Positions 15,194 to 25,166 of a stretch of DNA of 64,000 nucleotides are shown here, in pieces; the first letter of the stretch is position 1, and each line of letters starts with the position of its first letter. This stretch comes from Paraburkholderia nodosa (GTDB lineage Bacteria; Pseudomonadota; Gammaproteobacteria; Burkholderiales; Burkholderiaceae). The stretch covers positions 1 through 64,000 of the forward strand of contig NZ_MCNV01000015.1 of the NCBI RefSeq assembly GCF_001718195.1, read 5' to 3'. Both the position numbers and the translations under genes were made by a program. Below the pieces are notes generated by a model. It worked only from the letters and a program-made list of their open reading frames with translations. It was not told the origin of the DNA and did no database searches.

Positions 15194-16192
15194 TCAGTCC
15201 AGCGTGCGCCACGCGGCGAAGCAAAGACCCGTGCCGGTGAGCGCGGGGCTGCGATAGCCCGGCGTGTACGAAACCCATTCGAGGTCGAGCGACTTGACCG
15301 CCTCGACCGCGATGATCCAGTTGCGGATTTCCGAACTACCCGCCTGTAGCTGCTTCGGATCGAGCGCGGCAAGCCACGCGCTGTCCTTGCGGTGGATCGC
15401 TTCGATAATGCCGTTGTCGAGCGCCTCGTCCACCACGAAGTGCGAGAGGCCGCCCGACGCGAGCACGCCCACCCTCAGGTCTTCGGGGTATGCCTCGATC
15501 AGCTCGCGCAGCGCGGCGCCAAGCTGAATGCAGCGGCGCGGCGTGGGCTGGTTCGGCGGATCGAAGGTATTGACGATCACCGGAATGACAGGCAAGTCGA
15601 GGCCCTGCAGATAGCGGCGGTGAATGAACGAGAACGCGTGGCCCTCGTACTGGCCGCGCTCCAGACCGTCCATCGCCGCCATGTCGAAGTCGCGCTCGCA
15701 GAGTTCACGAATCATCCAGCGTGCCATCTCCGACTTGACGGGATAGTGCACGTCGGCATCCGGCTCCTGGCGCATGGTGCGGGCGCGGGCGTACCAACTG
15801 TCGTTCGGGCTCGTCTCGCGCTTTGCGTTGCGGATGGTCTCGCCATAGTAGATGGCGAATGCCGGGTTATTCGTGGTACGAAACAACTCGGTCTGATCGT
15901 CACCCACCACGATCAGCACATCGAGCCGGGCTGCGCGAATACGCTCACGCAATTCATCCATCGCCGCTTCCGACCGGTCGTAGCGCTCGCCCATGCGCTC
16001 GGGCGTGACCATCGCCTCGGCGTCGGCCGGTGCGCGTTCCAGCAGGTCGCCGTACGTAACGTGATTGCCCGCCTTGTCGTAGTAATGCGGATTCTTCGGG
16101 TCCACCGCGCGAAAGCCGTGCTGCCAGTCTTCGCGCTGCGACACCAGCATGATGCTGTGCGACGAGCCGAATGCCGCTACCAAACGTGCCAT
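15194..16192 (-). CDS. LigB-type (class III) extradiol ring-cleavage dioxygenase
   Basis: A 332-residue enzyme of the LigB superfamily, which uses non-haem Fe(II) to cut catechol-like rings next to a hydroxyl. An early His12 (AFGSSHS) corresponds to the first metal ligand. GGLSHFVVDE carries the catalytic His, and GSSEIRNWIIA likely supplies the Glu ligand. YEGHAFSFIH and VIPVIVNTFDPPNQPTPRRC are typical of the large LigB proteins. No small LigA-type subunit gene adjoins, so it probably works alone, like gallate or 3-O-methylgallate dioxygenases. With an oxalomesaconate-hydratase-like and a CHA-aldolase-like gene nearby, a gallate-type substrate is plausible but unproven. Confidence 0.85.
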   Translation of the reverse strand: MARLVAAFGSSHSIMLVSQREDWQHGFRAVDPKNPHYYDKAGNHVTYGDLLERAPADAEAMVTPERMGERYDRSEAAMDELRERIRAARLDVLIVVGDDQTELFRTTNNPAFAIYYGETIRNAKRETSPNDSWYARARTMRQEPDADVHYPVKSEMARWMIRELCERDFDMAAMDGLERGQYEGHAFSFIHRRYLQGLDLPVIPVIVNTFDPPNQPTPRRCIQLGAALRELIEAYPEDLRVGVLASGGLSHFVVDEALDNGIIEAIHRKDSAWLAALDPKQLQAGSSEIRNWIIAVEAVKSLDLEWVSYTPGYRSPALTGTGLCFAAWRTLD

Positions 16193-16235
16193 TTCGTCTC
16201 CTTCTCCTGTGCGTTATTGCTTTGCCGGCGCGCGC

Positions 16236-17474
16236 TCAGACCACGAATGCCGCGCGCCATTGTTCGATCTGTTCGTCCGCGTAACCGAGTTCGCGCAAGA
16301 TGGCCTGCGTATGCTCGCCCTGCTCGGGCGCAAGCCGCGGCGACGCTTCGCGCGGATAGCGCGAGAGCCGGAACGGCTGGCCCACAAAGGCGACCTCGCC
16401 TTTGCCCGGCAACTCGACCGGCCACGCCATGCCGAGATGCTTGACCTGCGGGTCCTCGAACACCTCGTCGATGCGGTGAATCGGGCCGCAAGGCACGCCC
16501 GATTTAATCAGCACTGCAGTCCATTCTTTCGTCGTCCGAGTCTTGAAGACTTCGCCCACAGCGCGGTTCACGGCGTCGCGGTTGGCCACGCGCGCCGGAT
16601 CGGAATCGAAGCCCGCGGCGCGCGCCAGATGTTCGAGGCCGAGCGCCTCGCACAACCGTGTCCACATCGTCTGGCCGATGGCAGCGAGATTCAGGTAACC
16701 GTCCTTCGTTTCGAACACGCCGGTCGGCACCGTGAGCGGATGCTCGTTGCCTACCTGCTGCGGCACCTTTTTGTCCACGAGCCACTGTGCGGCCTGAAAA
16801 TCGAGCATTGCGAGCTGTGCCTCCAGCAGCGAGGTTTGCACCCACTGGCCTTCGCCCGACGCGTCACGCTCCAGTAGCGCGGTGAGAATCGCCATCGCGC
16901 AGAAGTGGCCCGCGCACAGGTCCGCGATTGGGATGCCCACGCGCATCGGGCCTTCGCCCGGCTTGCCCGTCACGCTCATGAGGCCGCCCATGCCCTGCGC
17001 GATCGAATCGAAACCCGGCCAGTTCGCATAGGGACCGTCCTGGCCGAAGCCCGAGATGCTCGCGTAGACGAGGCGCGGATTGATCGCTCGCAGCGCGTCC
17101 GGGCCAATGCCGAGGCGGTCCTTCACGTCGGGGCGGAAGTTTTCGATGAACACGTCGGCGCGGCGTACCAGCTCGCGGAGAATCCCGCGGCCCGCGGGGT
17201 CCTTCATGTTCAGCGTGAGGCTTTCCTTGTTGCGATGCAGGTTTTCATAATCGGCGCGATTGTGGTCGCGGCCGCCGATCATGTCGTCGCCACCTAGCGC
17301 TCCGGGCGGGATTTCGAGCTTGATGACGCGTGCGCCCATGTCCGCGAAAAGACGCATGGCGGTCGGGCCCGCTCGCACCCGCGAGGCGTCGATGATCGTG
17401 AAGCGTGACAGCGCGCCTTTACGGGCGGTGGCCGCACCCTGGTCGTGCTGGGTGTCCTTGTTTTCTGCGCTCAT
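16236..17474 (-). CDS. Class III (CaiB/BaiF-type) CoA-transferase
   Basis: A 412-residue family III CoA-transferase. The N-terminus ALSRFTIIDASRVRAGPTAM, MGARVIKLEIP, ENFRPDVKDRLG and ISGFGQDGPYANWPGFD are all characteristic. The catalytic Asp is probably Asp185 in IPIADLCAG, where family members form an acyl-aspartyl intermediate. GEGQWVQTSLLEAQLAMLDF matches the interlocked-dimer region. It would move CoA from a donor thioester to a pathway acid, making activation reversible. It lies 12 bases after the DUF35 gene in the leftward operon. The operon also encodes an NDP-forming CoA ligase, so two activation routes coexist. Confidence 0.88.
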   Translation of the reverse strand: MSAENKDTQHDQGAATARKGALSRFTIIDASRVRAGPTAMRLFADMGARVIKLEIPPGALGGDDMIGGRDHNRADYENLHRNKESLTLNMKDPAGRGILRELVRRADVFIENFRPDVKDRLGIGPDALRAINPRLVYASISGFGQDGPYANWPGFDSIAQGMGGLMSVTGKPGEGPMRVGIPIADLCAGHFCAMAILTALLERDASGEGQWVQTSLLEAQLAMLDFQAAQWLVDKKVPQQVGNEHPLTVPTGVFETKDGYLNLAAIGQTMWTRLCEALGLEHLARAAGFDSDPARVANRDAVNRAVGEVFKTRTTKEWTAVLIKSGVPCGPIHRIDEVFEDPQVKHLGMAWPVELPGKGEVAFVGQPFRLSRYPREASPRLAPEQGEHTQAILRELGYADEQIEQWRAAFVV

Positions 17475-17486
17475 GGGCGTTTTTCC

Positions 17487-17930
17487 TCAGGCCGGAGTGA
17501 ACATCGGAACCGGATAGCCGCCATCGCTCGGCTCGAACACGACCTGCACGCGCTGGCCGATGGCGAGCGTGGCCGGGTCGCAGTCGACGATATTGCTGAG
17601 CATGTGTACGCCTTCGTCGAGCGTCACATAGGCCAGCGTGTAGCGCGCCTCTTCCTTGCCCATCGTGCTGCACGAGTAGATCGCGCCTTTGCCCTTCGAC
17701 TCGACCCACTCCGTGTTCGCGCTCAGGCAATGCGGGCAGATGTCGCGCGGGTAGTAGTGCGTCTCGCCGCAGTCGGCGCAGCGCTTGACGAGCAGGCGCC
17801 CATCCTTCGCCGCTTCCCAGAAAGGCATCGCCTCGGGCAATACGCGCGGCGGCGAAATGCGGCGCCGGCCGGTGGCCGCGGCGGCCTTGGCCGCCTTTTC
17901 CGTAGCAGGGTTCTGATTAGTCGTACTCAT
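17487..17930 (-). CDS. DUF35 Zn-ribbon/OB-fold partner of thiolase
   Basis: A 147-residue protein starting at MSTTNQNP. It has the rubredoxin-like Zn ribbon CADCGETHYYPRDICPHCLS (about 51-70), followed by an OB fold with GAIYSCSTMGKE, YTLAYVTLDEGVHMLSNIV and GQRVQVVFEPSDGG. DUF35 proteins bind acyl-CoA and form complexes with thiolase-like or aldolase enzymes, as in benzylsuccinate and steroid side-chain degradation. The gene begins two bases after the thiolase stop codon. The partnership is thus strongly supported by context; the substrate is not known. Confidence 0.88.
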   Translation of the reverse strand: MSTTNQNPATEKAAKAAAATGRRRISPPRVLPEAMPFWEAAKDGRLLVKRCADCGETHYYPRDICPHCLSANTEWVESKGKGAIYSCSTMGKEEARYTLAYVTLDEGVHMLSNIVDCDPATLAIGQRVQVVFEPSDGGYPVPMFTPA

Positions 17931-17932
17931 CG

Positions 17933-19096
17933 TTAAGCCCGTTCCAAAATGAGCGTTGCGGCCGTATGACGCGAAGCCAGTGCGCCGCCGATTCCGTTCG
18001 CCAGTGCGATATCGCAGTTCGGCACCTGCACGGCGGGGTGCGCTTCGCCGCGCAACTGGCGCACGGCCTCGATCACCTTCGTGACACCGCCCCGGTTCGC
18101 GGGGTGGTTGTTGCACAGGCCACCGCCGTCGGTATTGAAAGGCAGCTTGCCCACGCCCGAAATCAGGCCGCCGTCCTGCACGAACCTGCCGCCCTCGCCC
18201 TTCTTGCAGAAGCCGAGGTCTTCGAGCTGCATGAGCACGGTGATCGTGAAGCTGTCGTAGAGCGACGCATACTTGATGTCGGCGGGCGTCAAACCTGCTT
18301 CGGCGAACGCTGCCGCGCCGGACCACTTCGCCGCCGACCACGTGAGGTCGATCTTGCCGCCGCCAGCGTGCTTGGGCGCTTCGCCCGTACCGCGCACCTT
18401 CACGAGCGGGCGCTTCAACTGCTTCGCGATCTCGGGACGCGCCACGATGAGCGCGCCGCCGCCATCGCTCATCACGCAGCAGTCCAGACGATGCAGCGGG
18501 TCAGCGACCATCGGCGAGTTCACGACGTCTTCGACGGTCACGACGTTGCGCAGCATCGCGTTGGGGTTGTGCTGCGCGTGGTGGGACGCCGCGACCTTGA
18601 TCCACGCGAGTTGCTCGCTCGTGGTGCCGTACTCGTACATATGGCGCTTCGCGACCATGCCGTACAGATTCTGTGTGGCCGGGCCGAACGGCAGCTCGAA
18701 CTGCACTTCGGGCGCGTCCGGGTCCGGCACCTTGAGCGAAAGCGCTGCGCCCGCCGCACGTGGGCGGCCCGCAAGCGTGATCAGCGCGATATTGCAGCGG
18801 CCGGCCGCAATCGCTTGCGCCGCGTGCGCGACGTGCAGGATCGGCGCGGACCCGCCGCATTCGGTCGAATCGACGTGGCGCAGCTTCAGGCCGAGGTATT
18901 CGGCCATGGTCGTCGTGCCGAGGCCGGGCGCATCCCCCGCGCAGAAGTAGCCGTCGATGTCGTCTTTCGTCAGGCCCGCGTCTTCCAGCGCGCCCTTCGC
19001 GACGTCGGCGTGCAGGCGCGCGACGGAAAGGTCGTCCGCTTTGCGCGTGGGGTGCTCATAGGCGCCGACGATACAGGCTTGTCCGTTCAGAGTCAT
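17933..19096 (-). CDS. Thiolase-superfamily enzyme of the DUF35-associated (SCP-x/Ltp2-like) type
   Basis: A 387-residue thiolase-fold protein. The N-terminal half has TECGGSAPILHVAHAAQAIA, GRCNIALITLAGRPRAAG and a SEQLAWIKVAASHHAQHNPNA segment. The C-terminal half has YDSFTITVLMQLEDLGFCKK, FNTDGGGLCNNHPANRGGVT and a GIGGALASRHTAATLIL end. NHP supplies the active-site His. The usual nucleophilic Cys motif of biosynthetic thiolases is not obvious, and the pattern is closer to lipid-transfer-like thiolases and retro-aldolases that need a DUF35 partner. It could do thiolytic or retro-aldol removal of an acetyl or propionyl unit. It overlaps the acyl-CoA dehydrogenase gene by ATGA. Confidence 0.88.
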   Translation of the reverse strand: MTLNGQACIVGAYEHPTRKADDLSVARLHADVAKGALEDAGLTKDDIDGYFCAGDAPGLGTTTMAEYLGLKLRHVDSTECGGSAPILHVAHAAQAIAAGRCNIALITLAGRPRAAGAALSLKVPDPDAPEVQFELPFGPATQNLYGMVAKRHMYEYGTTSEQLAWIKVAASHHAQHNPNAMLRNVVTVEDVVNSPMVADPLHRLDCCVMSDGGGALIVARPEIAKQLKRPLVKVRGTGEAPKHAGGGKIDLTWSAAKWSGAAAFAEAGLTPADIKYASLYDSFTITVLMQLEDLGFCKKGEGGRFVQDGGLISGVGKLPFNTDGGGLCNNHPANRGGVTKVIEAVRQLRGEAHPAVQVPNCDIALANGIGGALASRHTAATLILERA

Positions 19097-20238
19097 TCGG
19101 ATTCCTTATCGAGTCGTTGCACCGTAAAGCGGTTCAGATGCCAGGTGGCGTCACCGTAGGTCATGTTGATCGCGAACATGCGCTTTGCGTAGTGGCCCGC
19201 GCGGCACTCTTGCGTCATGCCCATCGCGCCATGCAGCTGAATCGCCCATTCGCCCGCGTTCTTGCACACATCGCCGATAAAGGCCTTGACGGCGGAAACA
19301 AAGCGGCCACGGCGCGCCGGGTCGTTTTCATCGACGGCCATGGCCGCCGCGCACGCCATCGACTTGCCCTGTTCGAGCGCGATCAGCATGTCGGCCACGC
19401 GGTGTTGCAGCGCCTGAAACTTCGCCAACGGCGCACCGAATTGCGAGCGCGTATTCAGGTGCTCGGCGGTCAGTTCGAGCAGCGCTTCCAGCGCACCGAC
19501 CGACTCTGCGCACAGCGCCGCGTTCGCGCGGTCGAGCGCGGCTTCGATGAGCGCGTGCGCTTCGCCGGCCTCGCCGATCAGGTCGGCTTTGGTCACGATC
19601 ACGTTGGCGAAGCTCACGTGGGCCGCTTCGCGTGCGTCGATCGTCGCAAAGCGGCGCAGCGTGATGCCTTGCGCTTTGGCGTCGACGAGGAAAAGCGACA
19701 GGCCATGCATGTCGCCGCGCTCGCCCGAGGTGCGCACGGCTACCACGAATGCGTCGGCGATCGCGCCGTCGAACACGAGTGTCTTGGTGCCGTCGATGCG
19801 CCAGCCGTCGCCCGTTTCCTTCGCGCGCACCGCGATGCGCGCAAGCTCGTAGCGCGCATCGGCTTCGCCCACCGCGAGCGCAAGCACCTTCTCGCCGCAC
19901 GCGGCCGCTTCGAGCCATTGCGAGCGCTGCTGCGCGCTGGCCGCCGCGCCGATCAGCGCAGCCGCCGGCAAGCCGCTCGACAGCCAGCCTGCACCGCCCA
20001 ACGCGCGGCCGAGTTGCTGCGCGACGAGCATCGTTTCCACCGCGCCGTAGCCGCTGCCGCCCTGTCCGGCGTCGATGATGAGGCCCGTGATGCCGAGTTC
20101 GGCGAAGCCCTGGCGGCGGTGTGCCGCAAGCGCCGCGTCTTCGGCGTCGCCGCGCCGGTGCGCGGGAAACTCGCCGTCGCAGAAGCGGCGTACCGCGTCT
20201 TGCAGCGCGACTTGATCTTCAGTCAGAGAAAAGTCCAT
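19093..20238 (-). CDS. Acyl-CoA dehydrogenase, small subunit-like (PimD/FadE28 type)
   Basis: A 381-residue acyl-CoA dehydrogenase: MDFSLTEDQVALQDAVRRF, GQGGSGYGAVETMLVAQQLG, NTRSQFGAPLAKFQALQHRV, then IQLHGAMGMTQECRAGHYAK. The C-terminus has NMTYGDATWHLNRF where typical single-subunit enzymes have YEGTSEIQ. That variant is common in the smaller partner of heteromeric dehydrogenases such as PimC/PimD and ChsE1/ChsE2. It lies 18 bases after the next dehydrogenase gene, and the two probably assemble as one alpha2beta2 flavoenzyme that introduces a 2,3 double bond into a bulky acyl-CoA. The pairing is inference from order and type. Confidence 0.88.
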   Translation of the reverse strand: MDFSLTEDQVALQDAVRRFCDGEFPAHRRGDAEDAALAAHRRQGFAELGITGLIIDAGQGGSGYGAVETMLVAQQLGRALGGAGWLSSGLPAAALIGAAASAQQRSQWLEAAACGEKVLALAVGEADARYELARIAVRAKETGDGWRIDGTKTLVFDGAIADAFVVAVRTSGERGDMHGLSLFLVDAKAQGITLRRFATIDAREAAHVSFANVIVTKADLIGEAGEAHALIEAALDRANAALCAESVGALEALLELTAEHLNTRSQFGAPLAKFQALQHRVADMLIALEQGKSMACAAAMAVDENDPARRGRFVSAVKAFIGDVCKNAGEWAIQLHGAMGMTQECRAGHYAKRMFAINMTYGDATWHLNRFTVQRLDKESE

Positions 20239-20256
20239 GTTTATTCGTGTCCCGCT

Positions 20257-21450
<1,194 letters not shown>

Positions 21451-21466
21451 TGATTCATTGTCCTTA

Positions 21467-23626
21467 TTAGTGATGTGCGCCGCTGTTTGCGCCCTGCGAA
21501 CCGCACACGACGAGTGCATCGAGCGCGAGCACGCGGTCCGGGTAGGCAACGAGCGGATTCACATCGATCTCGGTGATCTGCGGGTTCGCGCGCATCTGCG
21601 CACCGATCGCGGCCACGGCCTTCGCGATGGCGGCCACGTCCACACCTTCGGCGCCGCGCACGCCGTCGAGCAGCGCGGCGGCCTTCAGGCGGCGCAGCTC
21701 GACCACGATGTCGGTTTCGGCCATGTCGGCGGGAATCAGGCGCACGTCCCTGAGCGCTTCGATCCAGATGCCGCCCAGGCCGACCAGCACGACGGGGCCC
21801 CATTCGGCGTCACGCCTGGCGCCCACCACGAGTTCGAGACCGCGCGGGCCCATCGCTTCGACAAGCGCACCGTCGAGCCGCAGCTCGGGGCGATGCGAAG
21901 CCACGCTCGCGTGCAGCTTGTCCCAGCCGGCGCGCAGCGAGGCCGCATCGGCGAGACCGACCACCACGCCGCCCACGTCGCTCTTGTGCGGCAGTTCGCT
22001 CGCCTGCGCCTTGAGCACGACCGGATAGCCGATTTCATCCGCAATCTTCTGCGCTTCGTCGATCGTCTTCGCGAGTCGCCCCGGCGGCACCGGCAGACCC
22101 GCTGCGGCAAGCCATTGCTTGCCCTGATATTCGGCATAAATACCGTTCGCCGGCACGGCGCCCGGCAGCGCGATCGCGGCTGGCTGCGCCGTTTGCGCGC
22201 GCTGCGCTCGCTGCAGCGATTCGCCGTAGGCCGCCACGCGTGCGCAGGCGCGCAGCGCGCGGTCCGGCGAACGGAAGAACGGCACGCCGCTCGCGGCAAT
22301 CGCTTCGATGAAGAACGGCTCCAGCACGTTGTTGTCGCCCATTACCGCAAGCACCGCGGGCTTGGTGGCGCGCGCGAGCGCGGGCACGAGGTGGTCGGCC
22401 TTGTCGCGCTGCGCGATGGGAGGGCCGCCCATGATCGAGAGGACGAGGCTGCCGATGTTCGGGTCGGCGAGCACCGTGTCGATCAGTTCGCCGATCAGGC
22501 CTGGGTTGCGCACGCCGATCGTCGTGTAGTCGAGCGGGTTGTCGGCCACGGCGAAGTCCGGCAGCAGTTCGGTGAGCTTCCCGAGCGTCGGCTCGGTGAG
22601 CGGCGGCAGGTTCAGACCGATGTCGTCGGCGAAGTCGAGCGTAATGTTCTTCACCGCGCCCGATGCCGTCATGACCGCCGTACCCGCTGCGGGCGGCACC
22701 GGGAAGCGCGCGAGGATCGTCGTGGTGTCGAACAGTTCATCGAGCGAATCGACCACCACCACGCCTTCGCGCGCGAGTAGCACGCTCGCCGTGGCATGGT
22801 CGCCTGCGAGCGCGCCGGTGTGCGACTGTGCCGCTTCGCGCGCTCGCGCGCTCTTGCCCGGCATCAGCATCACGATCGGCTTGCCTGCCGCACGCGCTTC
22901 GCGCGCCAGCGCGAGGAAAGTCTGCGGGCGGCGCACCTGCTCCGCATACACGGCGATCGCAGTCGTCTGCGGGTCGGCGATGAACCACGCGAGATAGTCC
23001 TCGATGCCAAGCACGGCTTCGTTGCCGGTCGAAACGGCCGCCGTGATCGGCTGGCCGCGGCCCATGAAGGCGTCGCGCAGGTTCGCGGCCATCGCGCCGC
23101 TTTGCGCCACCACGCCAACGCCCTTGCGACCCGCGCACGGATATGGCGCGAGCGCCTCGAAAGTGACCGGCACGCCGGCCTGGAAATTGGTGAAGCCCAT
23201 GCAGTTCGGGCCGATCAGCGCGATGCCCGCGGCGTTCGCGGCCTCAGTGAGCGCCTGCTGTTTCGCACGGCCTTCCTCGCCTGCTTCGGCGTAGCCCGAA
23301 GCGAAGATCACCGCCGCGCCCGCGCCGCGCGCGCCCAGCGTGTAGACGGCGTCGAGCACACCGGCTTCCGGAATGCACAGCACCACGAGGTCGATGCCTT
23401 CGGGCAGCGCGTCCACGCTCTTCACGCACGGGCGGCCGTTGATTTCCTCGCTGCTGCGCGACACGAGATGGATCGCGCCCGCAAAGCCGAAACGCTCCAG
23501 GTTCTGCAGCACGAAGTTGCCGAACGAGCGGGGATCGGCGGAAGCACCGACGATCGCGATCGAGCGCGGCTTGAGCACGCGTTCGACGGACAACACGCCG
23601 CCTGCTTCGGAGAGTGACTTACTCAT
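21467..23626 (-). CDS. NDP-forming acyl-CoA synthetase (fused alpha-beta)
   Basis: A 719-residue single-chain acid:CoA ligase of the ADP-forming type. Order: CoA-binding Rossmann domain with SIAIVGASADPRSFGN (about 20-36), two CoA-ligase domains with IGPNCMGF and VGVVAQSGAMAANL, and the phospho-His loop with His269 in AQSHTGALAGDHA. A C-terminal ATP-grasp domain follows (IGYPVVLKAQASELPHKSDV, then WGPVVLVGLGGIW and EIDVNPLVAYP). It would activate a carboxylic acid to its CoA thioester at the cost of ATP to ADP or AMP. As first gene of the leftward operon it probably provides pathway entry. Substrate unknown. Confidence 0.9.
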   Translation of the reverse strand: MSKSLSEAGGVLSVERVLKPRSIAIVGASADPRSFGNFVLQNLERFGFAGAIHLVSRSSEEINGRPCVKSVDALPEGIDLVVLCIPEAGVLDAVYTLGARGAGAAVIFASGYAEAGEEGRAKQQALTEAANAAGIALIGPNCMGFTNFQAGVPVTFEALAPYPCAGRKGVGVVAQSGAMAANLRDAFMGRGQPITAAVSTGNEAVLGIEDYLAWFIADPQTTAIAVYAEQVRRPQTFLALAREARAAGKPIVMLMPGKSARAREAAQSHTGALAGDHATASVLLAREGVVVVDSLDELFDTTTILARFPVPPAAGTAVMTASGAVKNITLDFADDIGLNLPPLTEPTLGKLTELLPDFAVADNPLDYTTIGVRNPGLIGELIDTVLADPNIGSLVLSIMGGPPIAQRDKADHLVPALARATKPAVLAVMGDNNVLEPFFIEAIAASGVPFFRSPDRALRACARVAAYGESLQRAQRAQTAQPAAIALPGAVPANGIYAEYQGKQWLAAAGLPVPPGRLAKTIDEAQKIADEIGYPVVLKAQASELPHKSDVGGVVVGLADAASLRAGWDKLHASVASHRPELRLDGALVEAMGPRGLELVVGARRDAEWGPVVLVGLGGIWIEALRDVRLIPADMAETDIVVELRRLKAAALLDGVRGAEGVDVAAIAKAVAAIGAQMRANPQITEIDVNPLVAYPDRVLALDALVVCGSQGANSGAHH

Positions 23627-23937
23627 CAGGTCATGCCTCTTCTTGATTGCGATCCCGGCACTGGCAAACCAGGATCAGTTCGATTGAGAGCCATTCTGGC
23701 ATACCACAACCGCTTTCTCAATACACCAGAAGCACATTTACCAGGTTAGTGTTTTCCCCTAACAGCACCCACCCGGGCCACCTATCAAACGGCATCTCAT
23801 TGATTTTAATGTCTTTTAATTGTCGCTCGACGTACATCCAGCAAACGGCGCGACCGTATAAGAAAAACGCCGACTTGAATGCCACAACATCATATTGGTA
23901 TATTTAAGCCATCCGAACCCCAACGACCGTCCTTTCC
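23627..23937. promoter_or_regulatory. Divergent promoter region of the catabolic operons
   Basis: This 311-base gap lies between the two divergent arms of the catabolic cluster and is AT-rich toward 23740-23910. It contains CTGGCATACCAC (23696-23707) and TTGGTATA (23895-23902). The latter matches the motif in the promoter of the second GntR gene (GGTATACCAA, 31575-31584). GntR/FCD regulators often bind TGGTATACCA-like palindromes, so these are likely operators for one or both local GntR proteins. No ORF was seen. Confidence 0.55.
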
Positions 23938-24681
23938 ATGAAACCTGTAGCCGACCTGACCGCCGAACGCGACGGCGCAGCGCCCGCCCATCCGGCAGCC
24001 GCGCCCCGTATGCGAGCGAGTCTCGCGAACGACATTCGCGAGACGCTTCAGGCCGAGATCGAAACTGGCCAGCTCGCGCCGGGCATGCCGATCGACGAGC
24101 GTGCGCTCGCTGCGCGCTTCAACGTGTCGCGCACGCCGGTGCGCGAAGCGCTTCAGCATCTCGCGGCGCGCGAGCTCGTGGTGATCTCGCCGCGCCAGGG
24201 CATGACCGTGGCGCGGCTGTCGATCGCCAAGGTGCGCTCGATGCTGGAGTACATCGGGGAACTGGAGGCGCTGTGCGCACGCTTTTGCGCAAGGCGCGCG
24301 AGCGACACCCTGCGCGAGGCGCTCGACCGCGCGCTGATGGCGTGCCAGCAGGCCGCAGTGGAAGGCGACGCCGGCGAGTACGCACGCGCCAATGCGCTTT
24401 TTCACGACACGATCTACGAAGGCAGCCGCAACGAGTGCCTCGCCGACCAGATTCGCGCCGCGCGCCGCCAGTCGGCGCGCTACCGCGTGGCCGACCTGCG
24501 CAACCGCAGCCAGATCAGCCGCTCGCTCCAGGAGCACTTCGAGATCGCGCGCGCCATCCAGGCCGGCGACGAAGCGAAAGCCGCCGAGGTGATGCGGCGT
24601 CACGTTCCCGCGGGCACGACCGGCTTTTCCGAATTCCTCGCCGCCGTGCCACGCCACTTCTTCGACTTCGGCACCGACTGA
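23938..24681 (+). CDS. GntR-family (FCD/FadR subfamily) transcriptional regulator
   Basis: A 247-residue regulator with an N-terminal winged helix (about 28-92: LANDIRETLQAEIETGQLAP, ERALAARFNVSRTPVREALQ, LVVISPRQGMTVARLS) and a C-terminal all-helical FCD ligand domain. The FCD domain keeps metal/ligand residues in LEALCARFCARR, ALFHDTIYEGSRN and the final HFEIARAIQ ... RRHV helix. It closely parallels the regulator at 30746-31492. Divergent from the 12-gene operon and first in the rightward one, it probably controls both and responds to a pathway acid. The final DFGTD ends 38 bases before the RidA gene. Confidence 0.9.
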   Translation: MKPVADLTAERDGAAPAHPAAAPRMRASLANDIRETLQAEIETGQLAPGMPIDERALAARFNVSRTPVREALQHLAARELVVISPRQGMTVARLSIAKVRSMLEYIGELEALCARFCARRASDTLREALDRALMACQQAAVEGDAGEYARANALFHDTIYEGSRNECLADQIRAARRQSARYRVADLRNRSQISRSLQEHFEIARAIQAGDEAKAAEVMRRHVPAGTTGFSEFLAAVPRHFFDFGTD

Positions 24682-24719
24682 GATATCCAGTCATCCTGAA
24701 TAATCCATACGGAGACACC

Positions 24720-25097
24720 ATGCCCCGCTCCATCGACGTCCCAGGCCTCTCGCATAACGCCCCGATTCCGGTGGGCGCCCGCGTGGCCAACGTGCTGTGC
24801 TCGTCGGCGATCGCCGGCAAGGACCCGGCCACCGGCAAGCTCGCCGCCGGCCCCGCCGACCAGGCCCGCCTCGCGTTCGACAACCTCGAGCGCTTTCTCG
24901 ACGCAGGCGGTGCGACGCTCGCGGACGTCGTGAAACTCACCGTCTATGTGAAAGACGATAGCGTGCGCGAACACATCAACGCGCACTGGCTCGCCTTCTG
25001 GCCCGACCCGGCGCAGCGGCCCGCACGCCATATCGTCGTGCACGACCTGCAGCACGGCATGGCTCTTCAGCTCGAAGCAATGGCCGTCGCGCCCTGA
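24720..25097 (+). CDS. RidA-family protein
   Basis: A 125-residue protein of the RidA/YjgF/UK114 fold: VLCSSAIAGKDPATGKLAAG, QARLAFDNLERFLDAGGATL, DVVKLTVYVKDD and QRPARHIVVHDLQHGMALQLEAMAV. Canonical RidA proteins deaminate reactive enamines and imines and keep an Arg in the C-terminal part. RPARHI is in that region, but the usual IEI/VEA ending differs (LEAMAV). Family members in aromatic pathways can act on unstable 2-aminomuconate or enol intermediates. It is preceded by GGAGACACC and lies between the regulator and the amidohydrolase. A detoxifying or tautomerising role is inference. Confidence 0.85.
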   Translation: MPRSIDVPGLSHNAPIPVGARVANVLCSSAIAGKDPATGKLAAGPADQARLAFDNLERFLDAGGATLADVVKLTVYVKDDSVREHINAHWLAFWPDPAQRPARHIVVHDLQHGMALQLEAMAVAP

Positions 25098-25166
25098 ACG
25101 CGCGGCCTCCACCACCAACGTCAAGCAACGCAGCGCATCCCTCCATTCATTGAAAAAGGTTCCAAC